Source: Palsa-89 sp963824345
Lineage (GTDB): Bacteria; Acidobacteriota; Terriglobia; Bryobacterales; Bryobacteraceae
DNA: 64,000 bases
Direction of reading: 5' to 3'
Assembly (NCBI GenBank): GCA_963824345.1
Contig: CAWGOZ010000021.1
Location: 310,001-374,000, forward strand
Shown here: positions 30,501-38,947 of the stretch, piece by piece
Layout of the letters: the number at the start of each line of letters is the position of its first letter
Numbering within the stretch: position 1 is the stretch's first letter
Made by a program: the position numbers and the translations under genes
Notes under the pieces: model-generated
Database searches by the model: none
What the model was told of the DNA's origin: nothing
Seen by the model: only the letters and a program-made list of their open reading frames with translations

Positions 30501-31153
30501 ACCCGAACGATTCCCTGCAACAATATGGGCTTTCGCCCAATTATCGGCCGCAGCGCCTGGTGGTGAATTACGTCTGGGACATTCCATTCGGGAAACGTCA
30601 GGGTGCTCTCGGCGCGGTGATTGGCGGCTGGTCGCTCTCCGGCGTAACCGTAGTACAAAGCGGACAACCGCTGACGATTACTGACGGCCGGGGTGGAACT
30701 ATCTATTGCGGTGGTTGCGGTGCGGCTTTCTCCAATGTTGTTTCCAGAGCCGAAATGGCTCCCGGAGCGACGTATGCGACCGTCGCTACACCGGGCGGCA
30801 TTGAAAACCGGTTGGGTGGGCTCAGCGGCGGACCGGGTTATCTGAACGCCGCGGCATTCGGAACGGTTCCCGTAATTGGCGATGGAACCGGTTTCGGCAA
30901 CTCCGGAATCGGGATTATCGAAGGTCCTGGACAGTTCAACTTCGACGCTTCGATCAGTAAGCTCACCCGCGTAGGCGGAATCAGGGAAGATGCCATGTTG
31001 CAGTTCCGAGCGGAATTCTTCAACATTTTCAACCACCCGCAGTTTGCTAATCCAACCACTCTGGACGTTTCGCAGACCCAAAGCTTTGGCTTGATCACGG
31101 GCTCGTCGGTCAACCCACGCCTGACTCAGTTGGCGCTGAAGTACATATTTTAG
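27584..31153 (+). CDS. Oar-like TonB-dependent receptor 2 (outer membrane)
   Basis: This 1,189-residue protein starts at ATG 27584 behind GGGGGA, leading into a signal peptide (FGWICFLSLASMALG). A GTG 15 bases upstream is unlikely. The order is carboxypeptidase-regulatory-like domain (LTGTITDPTGAVIPKVTVTA, about residues 28-105), plug region (RNYTQLIGLVAGV; VITKSGTNAWHGTAFEFFRN), and a long barrel ending LALKYIF with a terminal aromatic residue. It is closer to receptors 3 and 4 than to receptor 1. It follows regulator 1 and is preceded by a TTCAC-type promoter. Confidence 0.88.
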   Translation: MKNFFGKNFFGWICFLSLASMALGQTAGTGALTGTITDPTGAVIPKVTVTATNTDTGQARTAVTSSDGAYTISLLPPGTYKVTFSATGFKTAETDAVRINVTETPVLDRRLEVGSQTEQVTVAANVEALQTATSSLGTVVGQRAVSELPLSTRNYTQLIGLVAGVSAAVNNASAVGNGSQDVFVNGLDAAHNNYQMDGVSITPIGGGSPIQSFYGGIGIPSPDAISEFKIQTSSYDAGYGRNPGANVNVITKSGTNAWHGTAFEFFRNTDLNANDFFANRSGVGKQPLDQNQFGGVLGGPIKKDKLFIFGSYQYTTSKNAVDPTGFSSGATLPPIPLGDRNAPGFQAALGAAFCNQPTYSEKIGLGGVQVACNGSNINPVALAILRLQLPNGNYLIPSSTDGKYQTQTFIDPTTYNEPQYLINGDYLVNSKNTIATRFFYSNEHQVQGFNCAIVPSTCLPGAGENDHFRDINSVLRLTSILTNTLVNEAHMSFERNVSDIGTNWKFTDSEVGISPVNPTLNVLAPITVLGVFDSGGQGEPSYDFNNTWQWGDQISWTHGKHSIRAGGEFEHNQWPWTFQGIAKGWMLFETFPDFLLGQAGCAAGTFPTTCNTQNPGNTNGTPLSNIIATVLATRTPPDGIVHQYLINDANAFIQDDFKVTSRLTVNLGLRWEYDGFPSDAYGNLTNIWLSKIQTVPVPGSTPATGTYAGFVVPENYHGIPLPTGVYTNYNNGPTPHSAPWDNFAPRIGFAWQPQGTGKLVVRGGYGYFYDRVNGNALIHAYEQSPPYSLTLDNSGPDLAYATEANPYPSTPLGWGTPRWVNFATGASSNLSYAFMPQNFTTPLVQSYNLNIQYQLAPTWVLELGYAGSHGIHLVDSGRQVNTALLASPSDPINGITTNTVENESLRVPYLGFAPNGLQQNGSDGDMKYNSLQITLRKQFSRGFQMQAAYSWSRVFTNLQANISQSGNNMNSNDPNDSLQQYGLSPNYRPQRLVVNYVWDIPFGKRQGALGAVIGGWSLSGVTVVQSGQPLTITDGRGGTIYCGGCGAAFSNVVSRAEMAPGATYATVATPGGIENRLGGLSGGPGYLNAAAFGTVPVIGDGTGFGNSGIGIIEGPGQFNFDASISKLTRVGGIREDAMLQFRAEFFNIFNHPQFANPTTLDVSQTQSFGLITGSSVNPRLTQLALKYIF

Positions 31154-31175
31154 CCAGGGGGGATCGGTTCCTCGG

Positions 31176-31241
31176 TTCACGGTAAACTTCACCCCTATTC
31201 ACGCCTCTAGCGTTGCCGCCGCGGAGCGGTGGGGTAGATCA
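31176..31241 (+). promoter_or_regulatory. B3-A3-C3 operon promoter with phased TTCAC repeats
   Basis: TTCAC repeats start at 31176, 31188 and 31198 (spacing 12 and 10). A TTGCCG -35 at 31213 lies 15 bp after the last repeat. The -10 is weaker, TAGATC at 31235-31240 with a 16-bp spacer. The repeat block matches the one before receptor 3 almost base for base. Confidence 0.55.
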
Positions 31242-31257
31242 TAAAGTTTACGATGCA

Positions 31258-32199
31258 ATGCGAAAAGCGCTGCTGGCTCTTTTAACTATCAGTGTTACCT
31301 GCTTCGGGTTGCTCGGCGATGTAACCTCAGCCGATCAAAAGGATGGAATCGAGGTCCTCAAGCTTCGGCCCAACTTCTTCCTGATCGCGGGCGCCGGAGC
31401 CAACATTGCAGTGCAGGTCGGAGAACTCGGAGCCGTGGTGGTGGATACCGGATCCGGGCAGGCTACCGGCCGCGTGCTGGAGGAAATTCGGAAGCTGACT
31501 CCGCTTCCCATCCGTTACATCATCAACACCGGCCCCGATCCGGATCACGTGGGAGGGAACCAGAAGTTTTCCGCTGCCGGCCAGTCTCTGGTCCCAACCG
31601 CCGGTCAAACGGGCGCGATCGTGATCGCCGATGCGCTATCGAATGGCGGTGCGCCCATCGTTGCCACCAAGAATGCCGCCCAGCGAATGAGCACCCTGCC
31701 GAACGATACCTTTTCAGAAGACGAGAAAGATGCGTTTCTCAACGGCGAAGCCATTCAGATTTTCGCCCAGCGCGCCGCGCACACCGATGGCGAGAGCATC
31801 GCTTTTTTCCGCCGCTCGGATGTTGTCGTCGCCGGAGATATTCTGGATCTGACGCGCTTTCCAGTGATCGACGTTGCCCGGGGCGGCAGTATTCAGGGTG
31901 AAATCGACGCCTTGAATCACATCATCGAAATTACGGTGCCCGAGCTTCCCCTGGTGTGGCAGGAAGGCGGCACCCTGGTGATCCCCGGCCACGGGCGGAT
32001 CTGCGATGAAGCCGATGTGGTGGAGTACCGCGATATGGTCACCATTATCCGCGACGTAATTCAAGACCAGATCGCGAAAGGCAAGACGCTGGAGCAAATC
32101 AAAATGTCCGATCCGACGGCGGATTATCGGCCGCGCTATGGCTCCGATTCCGACATGTTTGTGGAAGCTATCTACCGCAGCCTCACTCAGAAGAAGTAG
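31258..32199 (+). CDS. Exported MBL-fold protein, family B copy B3 (Zn1 histidines missing)
   Basis: This 313-residue protein has its start at the ATG before RKALLALLTISVTCFGLLG, a signal peptide. The metal motif reads NTGPDPDHVGGN: Gly and Asp replace the two His of the first zinc site, while Asp-His of the second site is kept. AHTDGES, VAGDIL and PGHGRICDEADVVEYRDM are preserved. It is first in the operon B3-A3-C3-glycoside hydrolase, under a TTCAC promoter, with 6 bp to A3. Function is unknown; a one-metal or non-catalytic binding role are both possible. Confidence 0.82.
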   Translation: MRKALLALLTISVTCFGLLGDVTSADQKDGIEVLKLRPNFFLIAGAGANIAVQVGELGAVVVDTGSGQATGRVLEEIRKLTPLPIRYIINTGPDPDHVGGNQKFSAAGQSLVPTAGQTGAIVIADALSNGGAPIVATKNAAQRMSTLPNDTFSEDEKDAFLNGEAIQIFAQRAAHTDGESIAFFRRSDVVVAGDILDLTRFPVIDVARGGSIQGEIDALNHIIEITVPELPLVWQEGGTLVIPGHGRICDEADVVEYRDMVTIIRDVIQDQIAKGKTLEQIKMSDPTADYRPRYGSDSDMFVEAIYRSLTQKK

Positions 32200-32205
32200 A
32201 CCAGC

Positions 32206-32958
32206 ATGAACCGATTCCGCCTCCTCGCTGCTTGCGCCTCACTTACGGTTCCGCCCGGGCTACCTGCGGCGACACCCAAGGCATCCGCTCCCATCGATCT
32301 CACCGGCTACTGGGTCTCGGTTGTAACCGAAGACTGGCGCTGGAGGATGGTCACTCCGTCGAAGGGAGACTACGCCAGCATTCCCATCAACCTGGCTGCC
32401 GAGAAGTCCGCTGACGCCTGGGACCCTGCTAAAGATGAGGCCACAGGCGAGCAGTGCCGATCCTACGGTGCCCCTGCCATCATGCGCGTGCCGGGACGTA
32501 TCCATATCACCTGGCGCGACGATCGCACTCTTCAAGTGGAGACTGACGCTGGACAGCAGATTCGTCTCTTTCACTTCGACGACTGGAAAGCGCCCGCCGG
32601 TCCGCCCACCTGGCAAGGAGATTCAGTTGCCGAATGGGAGACGCCCCGGCCGGGTACGGCCCCCGGTCCCAATGGGCCAAAGTTCGGCGATCTGAAGGTG
32701 GTCACCACTCATTTACGCCCCGGCTATTTGCGCAAGAACGGCGTTCCGTACAGCGGCCAGACCATCCTCACCGAATATTGGGATATTTCCACCGAGCGTT
32801 ATCTGACTGGAACGCACAAGAACGAGCAGTGGCTCACAATCACAACAGTTGTCCATGATCCCGTCTACCTGCAGCAGGAATGGATCACGAGTCTTAATTT
32901 CAAAAAGGAGCCCGACGGCTCCAAATGGGATCCCCAGCTGTGCTCGTCGCGATGGTAA
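32206..32958 (+). CDS. Exported family A protein (DLTGYW family), copy A3
   Basis: At 250 residues this is the shortest complete family A member. It has a short signal peptide (MNRFRLLAACASLTV). Landmarks are APIDLTGYWVSVVTEDWRWR, SIPINLAAEKSADAWDPAKD, QCRSYGAPAIMRVPGRIHI, DRTLQVETDAGQQIRLFHFD, TWQGDSVAEWE, YLRKNGVPYSGQTILTEYWD, and the end FKKEPDGSKWDPQLC. It has the two conserved cysteines. Gaps of 6 bp on both sides place it firmly in the B3-A3-C3 operon. Confidence 0.78.
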   Translation: MNRFRLLAACASLTVPPGLPAATPKASAPIDLTGYWVSVVTEDWRWRMVTPSKGDYASIPINLAAEKSADAWDPAKDEATGEQCRSYGAPAIMRVPGRIHITWRDDRTLQVETDAGQQIRLFHFDDWKAPAGPPTWQGDSVAEWETPRPGTAPGPNGPKFGDLKVVTTHLRPGYLRKNGVPYSGQTILTEYWDISTERYLTGTHKNEQWLTITTVVHDPVYLQQEWITSLNFKKEPDGSKWDPQLCSSRW

Positions 32959-32964
32959 TGCCGC

Positions 32965-33948
32965 ATGAATTATAAAACCGCACGCTTTCAAGTCGCCCTG
33001 GTGATGCTTGTTTCCATCGGGCTCTCCATCGCTGTGCCAGCGTGGGCCGAAGTGGATCTCTCCGGCGAATGGGCGGATAAATATCATGAGGATTGGCCCG
33101 AAAGGCTGCCTGGCCCCGATATTGGCGACTATATCGGCCTGCCGCTGAATGCCGCGGCTCGGAGCAAGGCCGACAGTTGGGAATCTTCTGTGCAGACGCT
33201 GCCGGAACGCCAGTGCATTCCCCATCCCGCTCCTTATTCGCTTCGCGGCCCGGCCGATCTTCATATCTGGCCGCAGCCCGATCCCGTTACCGGTCGCCCG
33301 TTAGCCTGGATCATATTTGGCACCTTTGGGCGCGCCACGCACACTATCTGGATGGATGGGCGTCCGCATCCTTCCAAGTACGCGCCCCACACCTTCGCAG
33401 GTTTCACCACCGGGATTTGGGAGGGCGACATGCTCACCACCTACACCACCCATATCAAGATGGGTTACCTGCGCCGCAATGGCGTTCCCAGCAGCGACCA
33501 GGCCACGGTGACCGAGCACTGGGTACGGCACGGCGACATACTCACGGTCACCACCGTTGTGGAAGATCCGGTGTATCTGACAGAGCCCCTGGTTCACTCC
33601 GATAATTGGAGGCTCGACACGCACCAGGAAAGGTTTGCGACGCCCTGCGAGCCGGTGGTGGAGGTGGCCCGCAAACCCGGCGTCGTGCCCCATTATCTTC
33701 CGGGCACAAATCCGTTTCTCAACGAAGTGAGCACCACCTACAACCTTCCCCTCGAGGCCGTGCGCGGCGGCGCCGAGACCATGTATCCGGAGTATCGCAA
33801 AAAGATCAAGGACAAATATGTGGCGCCGGCAAAATGCATTCGTTATTGCTGCGGATGGATCAATCTGCTGGGCCCCGACTCGGTGACTGGGAAGCTGGAG
33901 TGCGACGGGAGCGAAGCCAAGGCGCCAGGCGAAGCCAAACCAAAATGA
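32965..33948 (+). CDS. Exported family C protein (SGEW family), copy C3, with CCGW tail
   Basis: This 327-residue protein has a signal peptide ending near VPAWAE. Landmarks are VDLSGEWADKYHEDWPERLP, GDYIGLPLNAAARSKADSWE, QCIPHPAPYSLRGP, TIWMDGRPHPSKYAPHTFAG, HIKMGYLRRNGVPSSDQATV, YLPGTNPFLNEV and RGGAETMYPEYRKKIK. The tail is KCIRYCCGW, a tight group of cysteines shared with C4. It overlaps the following glycoside hydrolase by 4 bp (ATGA). Confidence 0.78.
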   Translation: MNYKTARFQVALVMLVSIGLSIAVPAWAEVDLSGEWADKYHEDWPERLPGPDIGDYIGLPLNAAARSKADSWESSVQTLPERQCIPHPAPYSLRGPADLHIWPQPDPVTGRPLAWIIFGTFGRATHTIWMDGRPHPSKYAPHTFAGFTTGIWEGDMLTTYTTHIKMGYLRRNGVPSSDQATVTEHWVRHGDILTVTTVVEDPVYLTEPLVHSDNWRLDTHQERFATPCEPVVEVARKPGVVPHYLPGTNPFLNEVSTTYNLPLEAVRGGAETMYPEYRKKIKDKYVAPAKCIRYCCGWINLLGPDSVTGKLECDGSEAKAPGEAKPK

Positions 33949-35666
33949 GAAGCAGCGCGAATTTTTTATTCTTTCTTTGCGCCCTGGCCGTAGCCGGCTC
34001 TGCTCAGGACATCCCGCACCTGGTGAAACAAGGTACGGCTACCCAACTGATCGTGGACGGCAAGCCCTTTCTGGCCTTGGCCGGCGAACTCGACAACGAC
34101 GCTTCCACTGATCTCGATAACTTGCGCCCTCTGTGGCCGATGCTGGTTCGGATGAACCTGAACACCGTGCTCCCGCCCGCGTACTGGGAGCTGGTGGAGC
34201 CCGAGGAAGGGAAGTTCGACTTCACCCTGATCGACGGCATGCTGCAGGAAGCGCGGCGCCACAACCTCCGGCTGATGCTGTTGTGGTTCGCAAGTTGGAA
34301 GAACGGAATGTCCAACTACGCTCCCCTTTGGGCCAAGAAGGACACCCAGCGGTTCCCCCGCGTGCAGACCAGGACCGGTGCCGATCTGGAAATGTTTTCC
34401 TCTATCGAAGGCTATGGCGACGCCACGCGAGACGCGGATGCGCGCGCCTTCGCGGCCCTGCTGCGGCACCTCAAGGCTGTAGATGGCCAGCAGCATACCG
34501 TCATCATGATCCAGGTGGAGAACGAAATGGGCGTGCTGGGCGATTCCCGCGACCGTTCGCCCGCAGCCAACAAAGCTTTCGAAGGTCCTGTGCCGAGGCC
34601 ATTGATGGACTACCTTCAGAAGCACAAGGCAACTCTCATTCCCGAGTTTCGCCAGCTGTGGCAGGCGGCCGGTTTCAAATCCTCCGGCACCTGGGAAACG
34701 GTGTTCGGTAAGGGCCCCGCCACCGACGAAATCTTCATGGCCTGGAACTATGCGCGCTATGTCGGCCGCGTGGCTGAGGCCGGCAAGGACGAATATCCTT
34801 TGCCGATGTACGTTAACGCGTGGCTGTATGGAGGGAAGGTGAACGAGCCCGGAAAAACGCCCAGCGGTGGCCCGTTGCCTCACGTCATGGATGTCTGGAG
34901 AGCCGGGGCGCCGGCCATCGATATGCTCTCGCCGGATGCTTACGGCAACTTCGCGGAGTTTTGCGCAAAGTACGATCGATCCGGGAACCCATTGTTCATT
35001 CCCGAGACCATCGGCGGGCCGGAAGGCGCCGCCCGAGCGCTCTACGCTTTCGGACAGCACGGGGCCATTGGCTACACGCCGTTCTTGATCGAAAGCAATC
35101 CACAGTGGGATTCCAACAATGAGCTTGGCCGCGTGTATCAGGCCATTGCGCAACTCATGCCTCTGATTACAGCCCGCCAGGGCAGGGACTCGATCAAAGG
35201 CCTGCTCCTGGAAGAGGGCCGAACCCAGAAACTATCTTTGGGCGACTACACCATGAATGCCACTTACGGCGCCGCGGCGCTGCGCACCTGGAGTTCACCA
35301 CCCCTTCCGCCCGCATCCACAATGCCGCCGGCCGGAGCGCTCTTCGTTATGACCGCGCCTGACGAGTTCTATGTCATCGCCAGCGGCGGAATGACCATTA
35401 CATTTACTCCAAACACGCCGGGACCGCCTATCGTCGGCGTCGGCGCGGTGGACGAGGGCCGCTTTGTGGATGGCCGCTGGGTCCAGGGGCGTCGCTTGAC
35501 CAACTATGGCATGCGAGGCGCCACCGGTTCGATGGGCGTTCCTCCCTCACCGGGCCCAGCCCTGGTGCTGGTCCCCGAGGTCTATGCTCGCAACCAGCAC
35601 AGCCTGGGTTTTGCAGGACAAGACGCCGGGCCTGGGATCTTGCGGGTCCGGCTGTATAGGTACTAA
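33945..35666 (+). CDS. Exported beta-galactosidase-like glycoside hydrolase (GH35/42-like with C-terminal extra domain)
   Basis: This 573-residue protein has its start at the ATGA overlap with C3, followed by a signal peptide (FLFFLCALAVAGSAQ). A longer frame reading through C3 is an artefact of the overlap. A TIM-barrel of clan GH-A type begins with the substrate strand FLALAGELDNDAS. A Glu in MIQVENEMG (about residue 193) is the likely acid/base and a Glu in FIPETIGG (about 352) the likely nucleophile. A beta-rich C-terminal region resembles that of DUF5597-type beta-galactosidases. The presence of a glycosidase in an A/B/C operon hints that the array deals with a glycoside or saccharide-linked compound. 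Confidence 0.8.
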   Translation: MRSSANFLFFLCALAVAGSAQDIPHLVKQGTATQLIVDGKPFLALAGELDNDASTDLDNLRPLWPMLVRMNLNTVLPPAYWELVEPEEGKFDFTLIDGMLQEARRHNLRLMLLWFASWKNGMSNYAPLWAKKDTQRFPRVQTRTGADLEMFSSIEGYGDATRDADARAFAALLRHLKAVDGQQHTVIMIQVENEMGVLGDSRDRSPAANKAFEGPVPRPLMDYLQKHKATLIPEFRQLWQAAGFKSSGTWETVFGKGPATDEIFMAWNYARYVGRVAEAGKDEYPLPMYVNAWLYGGKVNEPGKTPSGGPLPHVMDVWRAGAPAIDMLSPDAYGNFAEFCAKYDRSGNPLFIPETIGGPEGAARALYAFGQHGAIGYTPFLIESNPQWDSNNELGRVYQAIAQLMPLITARQGRDSIKGLLLEEGRTQKLSLGDYTMNATYGAAALRTWSSPPLPPASTMPPAGALFVMTAPDEFYVIASGGMTITFTPNTPGPPIVGVGAVDEGRFVDGRWVQGRRLTNYGMRGATGSMGVPPSPGPALVLVPEVYARNQHSLGFAGQDAGPGILRVRLYRY

Positions 35667-35702
35667 GTGTATGGAAGCAAGCTGTTTTGTTCGCTTCAAG
35701 CG

Positions 35703-35768
35703 TTCACGTCAAATTCACTCCGATTCACGGCATGAGGCTTGCCCAACCCGGACGCCGTGGAAGATGAT
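35703..35768 (+). promoter_or_regulatory. TIM-barrel gene promoter with phased TTCAC repeats
   Basis: TTCAC repeats start at 35703, 35714 and 35724 (spacing 11 and 10). A TTGCCC -35 at 35739 follows 15 bp after the third repeat. A possible -10 GATGAT at 35763-35768 has an 18-bp spacer. The layout is the same as before receptors 2 and 3, although the downstream gene is an exported isomerase-like protein. Confidence 0.5.
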
Positions 35769-35832
35769 AGCCATTGCGTGAGAGGTATTTTGTTCAATTG
35801 TCTGGCATCGGTCGGGACATAAGGAGATTCGG

Positions 35833-36813
35833 ATGTTGAACCGGCGAGAATTCGTGGGAGCCGGTCTTGGAGCGTTGGCCCTTGCGGCGCAAGGCGCGGA
35901 GAACTCCAAGATGCTTTTCGCTTACAGCGGTACGGCGCTATTCGGCGCCGGTGTGGACCCGTTGGGCGACCAATTCATTAAGACCGACCAGCAGTCCGAA
36001 GCCGCCCTCAAACTGTGCGCCCGCTTCGGCTACCAGGGAATTGAGCCGTTTCGTGGCCAGGGCACGTTGCCGGATGAACCGGCCAAGCTCAAGGCGCTCC
36101 TCGGCGAGGCCGGCCTCAGATTATGCACGGTATCCGGAGGCGGCGATCTGATCTCCGACAAAGCCAAGGAGACCATCGAAAGCAACTTCCGCTATACCCG
36201 CGACGTTTTGAAACCCATGGGTTGCCAGCATCTCAAAATCAACATCGGTGGACCCGGAGGATTCAATCGCCCGCCGGAGGGGACGCCACTCGATCAGTTG
36301 AAGTCGGCCGCGCGCAATACCAATGAATTGGGCAAGCGCATCACAGAGGAACTGGGCATGAAAATGGGCTTTCATCCCCACATTTGGTCCGAGATCCAAA
36401 ATGAACACGAGATGACGACTATCCTGGAGCTAACCGATCCTCGCTACGTCGGCTTGGTTCCTGACACGGCCCATTTCGCCCTGGCGGGCATGGACCCCGT
36501 CAAAATGCTGGAGAAATATTATTCCCGCATCGTCGCGATCCACCTGAAAGATACCGATGCAAAATACCGGCACTGGACCGGCCCCACTCCCACCCAGGCC
36601 GAACACAGAGCCCGCAATCTCTATCAACCGATGGGTTCCGGAGGCGTGGATTTTGTGGCCTTCTTCCGGGTTCTGCGCGAGCACAACTACTCGTATTGGG
36701 TTAATCTGGATTACGACGCGCCGCGCAAGAACGAAGGGACCCTCGAGCAGCAAATAGCTAAGAACACCGCGTATCTGCGGGACAAGTTGAAAGTGAATCT
36801 CACCGCTGCTTGA
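35833..36813 (+). CDS. Tat-exported sugar-phosphate isomerase/epimerase-like TIM barrel 2
   Basis: This 326-residue protein has a twin-arginine leader (MLNRREFVGAGLGALALAAQ). Likely metal-binding positions are KMGFHPHIW (about residue 179), GLVPDTAHFALAG (210), VAIHLKD (236) and WVNLDYD (295). It is a paralogue of the Tat-exported TIM barrel at 24431-25414: both share FHPH, DTAH, HLKD and LDYD and a GSGGVDF/GTGGVDF loop. It lies upstream of the PQQ-like propeller on the same strand, 49 bp apart, and behind a TTCAC promoter. Confidence 0.83.
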   Translation: MLNRREFVGAGLGALALAAQGAENSKMLFAYSGTALFGAGVDPLGDQFIKTDQQSEAALKLCARFGYQGIEPFRGQGTLPDEPAKLKALLGEAGLRLCTVSGGGDLISDKAKETIESNFRYTRDVLKPMGCQHLKINIGGPGGFNRPPEGTPLDQLKSAARNTNELGKRITEELGMKMGFHPHIWSEIQNEHEMTTILELTDPRYVGLVPDTAHFALAGMDPVKMLEKYYSRIVAIHLKDTDAKYRHWTGPTPTQAEHRARNLYQPMGSGGVDFVAFFRVLREHNYSYWVNLDYDAPRKNEGTLEQQIAKNTAYLRDKLKVNLTAA

Positions 36814-36862
36814 GGTCTGTTCGACATACCATCCGTATCGCGCGTGCAACTCGGAGCCACGA

Positions 36863-38416
36863 GTGATTTCAAAATCAAAATTTCAGATTTTCAGTCTGTG
36901 CGCCGGTATGGCGCTTTGTTGGATGCCTGCATCCGCGGCATCGCAAAACGAATGGTTGACCTGGGGCTACGATCAGGAACGCACCGGCTGGAACCAAGCC
37001 GAGACGGCGCTCAATAAGGACAACGTCTCCCAGCTCCAACTGCTGTGGAAATCCCAGCTCTCCACTACTCCCAAGGAAACGGTGCTCTCCACCATGACCG
37101 CGCCGCTGGTGGCCTCTGTCGCAGGGCCGCAAGGACCGCGAACCTTGGTGTTCGTTGTTGGAAGCGACAATACCGTTTATGCCATCGACTCGGAAACGGG
37201 TAAAGTGGCGTGGCAAAAGGAATTTCCCAATACCCTGACGCCGAGCACAGGCGCCACCTGGCTCTGTTCGAACACCCAAAATGCTACGCCCGTGATCGAC
37301 AAAGACGCGGGAATCATTTACATTTCAACCAGTGACGGCAAGCTCCGTGGCCTCAGTATCAAGGATGGCGAAGAGCGTTTGCCGCCCACCGACTTCACCA
37401 CGCCCTTCGCGCGCAACTGGAGCCTGAACCTGATCGATGGCGTTATCTATTCACCCGCCGGCCGCGGCTGCGGTGGAGCGTTCGCTCACTTCACGGCCCT
37501 GGATTTGAAAGATCCGGCGCGGCGCAGGGTTGAGTTTTACACCAGCACCGGAAGGCCGGCCGGCGCCTGGGGGCGTGGCGGCCTGGTTCGCGGGCCAAAG
37601 GGTGTTTACGCCCAGACCGCCGATGGACCTTACGATCCCGCCGCCGGCGCATTCGGTAATACCGTCTTGGCTCTGAATTCCAGAGATTTGCATCTGCTCG
37701 ATTCCTACACTCCGGCCAACTGGGAATTTCTCAACGATAAAGATCAGGATCTCGGTTCCGCCAGTCCCGTGGTTTTTCCATTCCAGAAGTGGACCCTGCT
37801 GGCATCCGCGGCCAAGGAATCGGCCATCTATCTGTTGGACGCCGACAACCTGGGAGGAAGCGATCATCACACGCCGCTGTATCAGTCGCCCCGCTGGGGC
37901 AACGACGAGGTTCTTCTCGCTGGGCGCGGCTTATGGGGCGCGATGGCCACCTGGCAGGATGCGCAGGGCCGGCGATGGCTGTTGATGCCGATGTGGGGCC
38001 CGCCCTCCAAAGACGCGCCGAAGTTCACGTATAGTTACGGGAATGCCGACGAGGGGAGCGTCATGGCCTTCGAGGTTCGCCTGGATGCCGATAAGAATAA
38101 GCCCGAGCTGGTTCCAATTTGGATGTCCCGTGACATGCACGTGCCCGACCCTCCCGTGGTGGCGAATGGAGTGGTCTACGCGCTTCAGACCGGCGAAAAT
38201 ACCACGCAGGGCCGCGGCGCGACGGCAAAATTTCGAAGTACTCCAATTACCAACGCGATTTTATATGCTCTGGACGCCGAGACGGGGCGCGAGCTTTATT
38301 CGAGCGGCAAGCTGATCGACAGCTGGACTCATTTCAGCGAGCCTGTGGTGGCCGGAGGCAAAATTTACGTCTCAACTTGGGATGGACGACTGTATGCTTT
38401 CGGTTTGAAGAAGTAA
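36863..38416 (+). CDS. Exported PQQ/BamB-like beta-propeller protein
   Basis: This 517-residue protein starts at GTG 36863 with CGGAG upstream and a signal peptide ending near PASAAS. Repeated propeller blades are visible: VYAIDSETGKVAWQKEF, IYISTSDGKLRGLSIKDG, LYALDAETGRELYSSGK, and YVSTWDGRLYAFG at the end. This pattern is shared by PQQ-dependent dehydrogenases and BamB. No CxxCH haem site or clear quinoprotein active-site signature was seen. A binding or structural propeller is therefore as likely as an alcohol dehydrogenase. It stands between the Tat-exported TIM barrel and two exported cupins. Confidence 0.75.
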   Translation: MISKSKFQIFSLCAGMALCWMPASAASQNEWLTWGYDQERTGWNQAETALNKDNVSQLQLLWKSQLSTTPKETVLSTMTAPLVASVAGPQGPRTLVFVVGSDNTVYAIDSETGKVAWQKEFPNTLTPSTGATWLCSNTQNATPVIDKDAGIIYISTSDGKLRGLSIKDGEERLPPTDFTTPFARNWSLNLIDGVIYSPAGRGCGGAFAHFTALDLKDPARRRVEFYTSTGRPAGAWGRGGLVRGPKGVYAQTADGPYDPAAGAFGNTVLALNSRDLHLLDSYTPANWEFLNDKDQDLGSASPVVFPFQKWTLLASAAKESAIYLLDADNLGGSDHHTPLYQSPRWGNDEVLLAGRGLWGAMATWQDAQGRRWLLMPMWGPPSKDAPKFTYSYGNADEGSVMAFEVRLDADKNKPELVPIWMSRDMHVPDPPVVANGVVYALQTGENTTQGRGATAKFRSTPITNAILYALDAETGRELYSSGKLIDSWTHFSEPVVAGGKIYVSTWDGRLYAFGLKK

Positions 38417-38450
38417 TACTATTTAACAAGCAAAGTCGAGGAGCCAACGT

Positions 38451-38924
38451 ATGTCTACTGTGAAAACCCTCCGGCGAGTGCTGCCACTGGTTGTATTCGC
38501 AATGTTCACAGGCCTGCCCGCAATGAATGCGAGCGACCCCGATCCCAGCGTGATGTCCTTTATGTTGCCCGACCAGATCCACTGGAAGAAGAGCCCGGAC
38601 GGGAAGGGCCCCGATACCGCGATTCTGTACGGCGACCCTGCCAAGCCCGGCGGCTACTATGAGCTGCTCACCCGCTGGCCCCCGCATACCATGAGCCGGC
38701 CTCATTTTCATGCCAACGATCGGTTTATTTATGTCGTCTCCGGAACCTGGTGGGTAGGTTGGGGAACCAAATACGATCCCGACAGCACCTACCCCATGCC
38801 CGCCGGAAGCTTCGTGCGGCATTTCGGAAAAAAGATTCATTATGACGGCTCCAAAGAGGGCGAGGTTGTTCTTCTCATGTCCGGCGAAGGACCGGACAAA
38901 GCCAATCCCGCCGAAGAAAAGTAA
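38451..38924 (+). CDS. Exported cupin-domain protein 1
   Basis: This 157-residue protein has a signal peptide (VLPLVVFAMFTGLPAMNA). The cupin motif 1 is RPHFHANDRFIYVVSGTWWV (about residues 83-102), and motif 2 is the weaker PAGSFVRHFGKKIHYDG. The His residues suggest a bound metal. Cupins of this ChrR/DUF4437-like size include sugar isomerases and small dioxygenases. The activity is unknown. It is 24 bp upstream of cupin 2. Confidence 0.78.
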   Translation: MSTVKTLRRVLPLVVFAMFTGLPAMNASDPDPSVMSFMLPDQIHWKKSPDGKGPDTAILYGDPAKPGGYYELLTRWPPHTMSRPHFHANDRFIYVVSGTWWVGWGTKYDPDSTYPMPAGSFVRHFGKKIHYDGSKEGEVVLLMSGEGPDKANPAEEK

Positions 38925-38947
38925 GCGGACGAACTTCAAGGAGAAAC

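Noticed and set aside
33606..35666. A 686-residue fusion reading from inside C3 into the glycoside hydrolase
   Set aside because: The first 113 codons are out-of-frame C3 sequence. A signal peptide begins exactly at the ATGA overlap at 33945.
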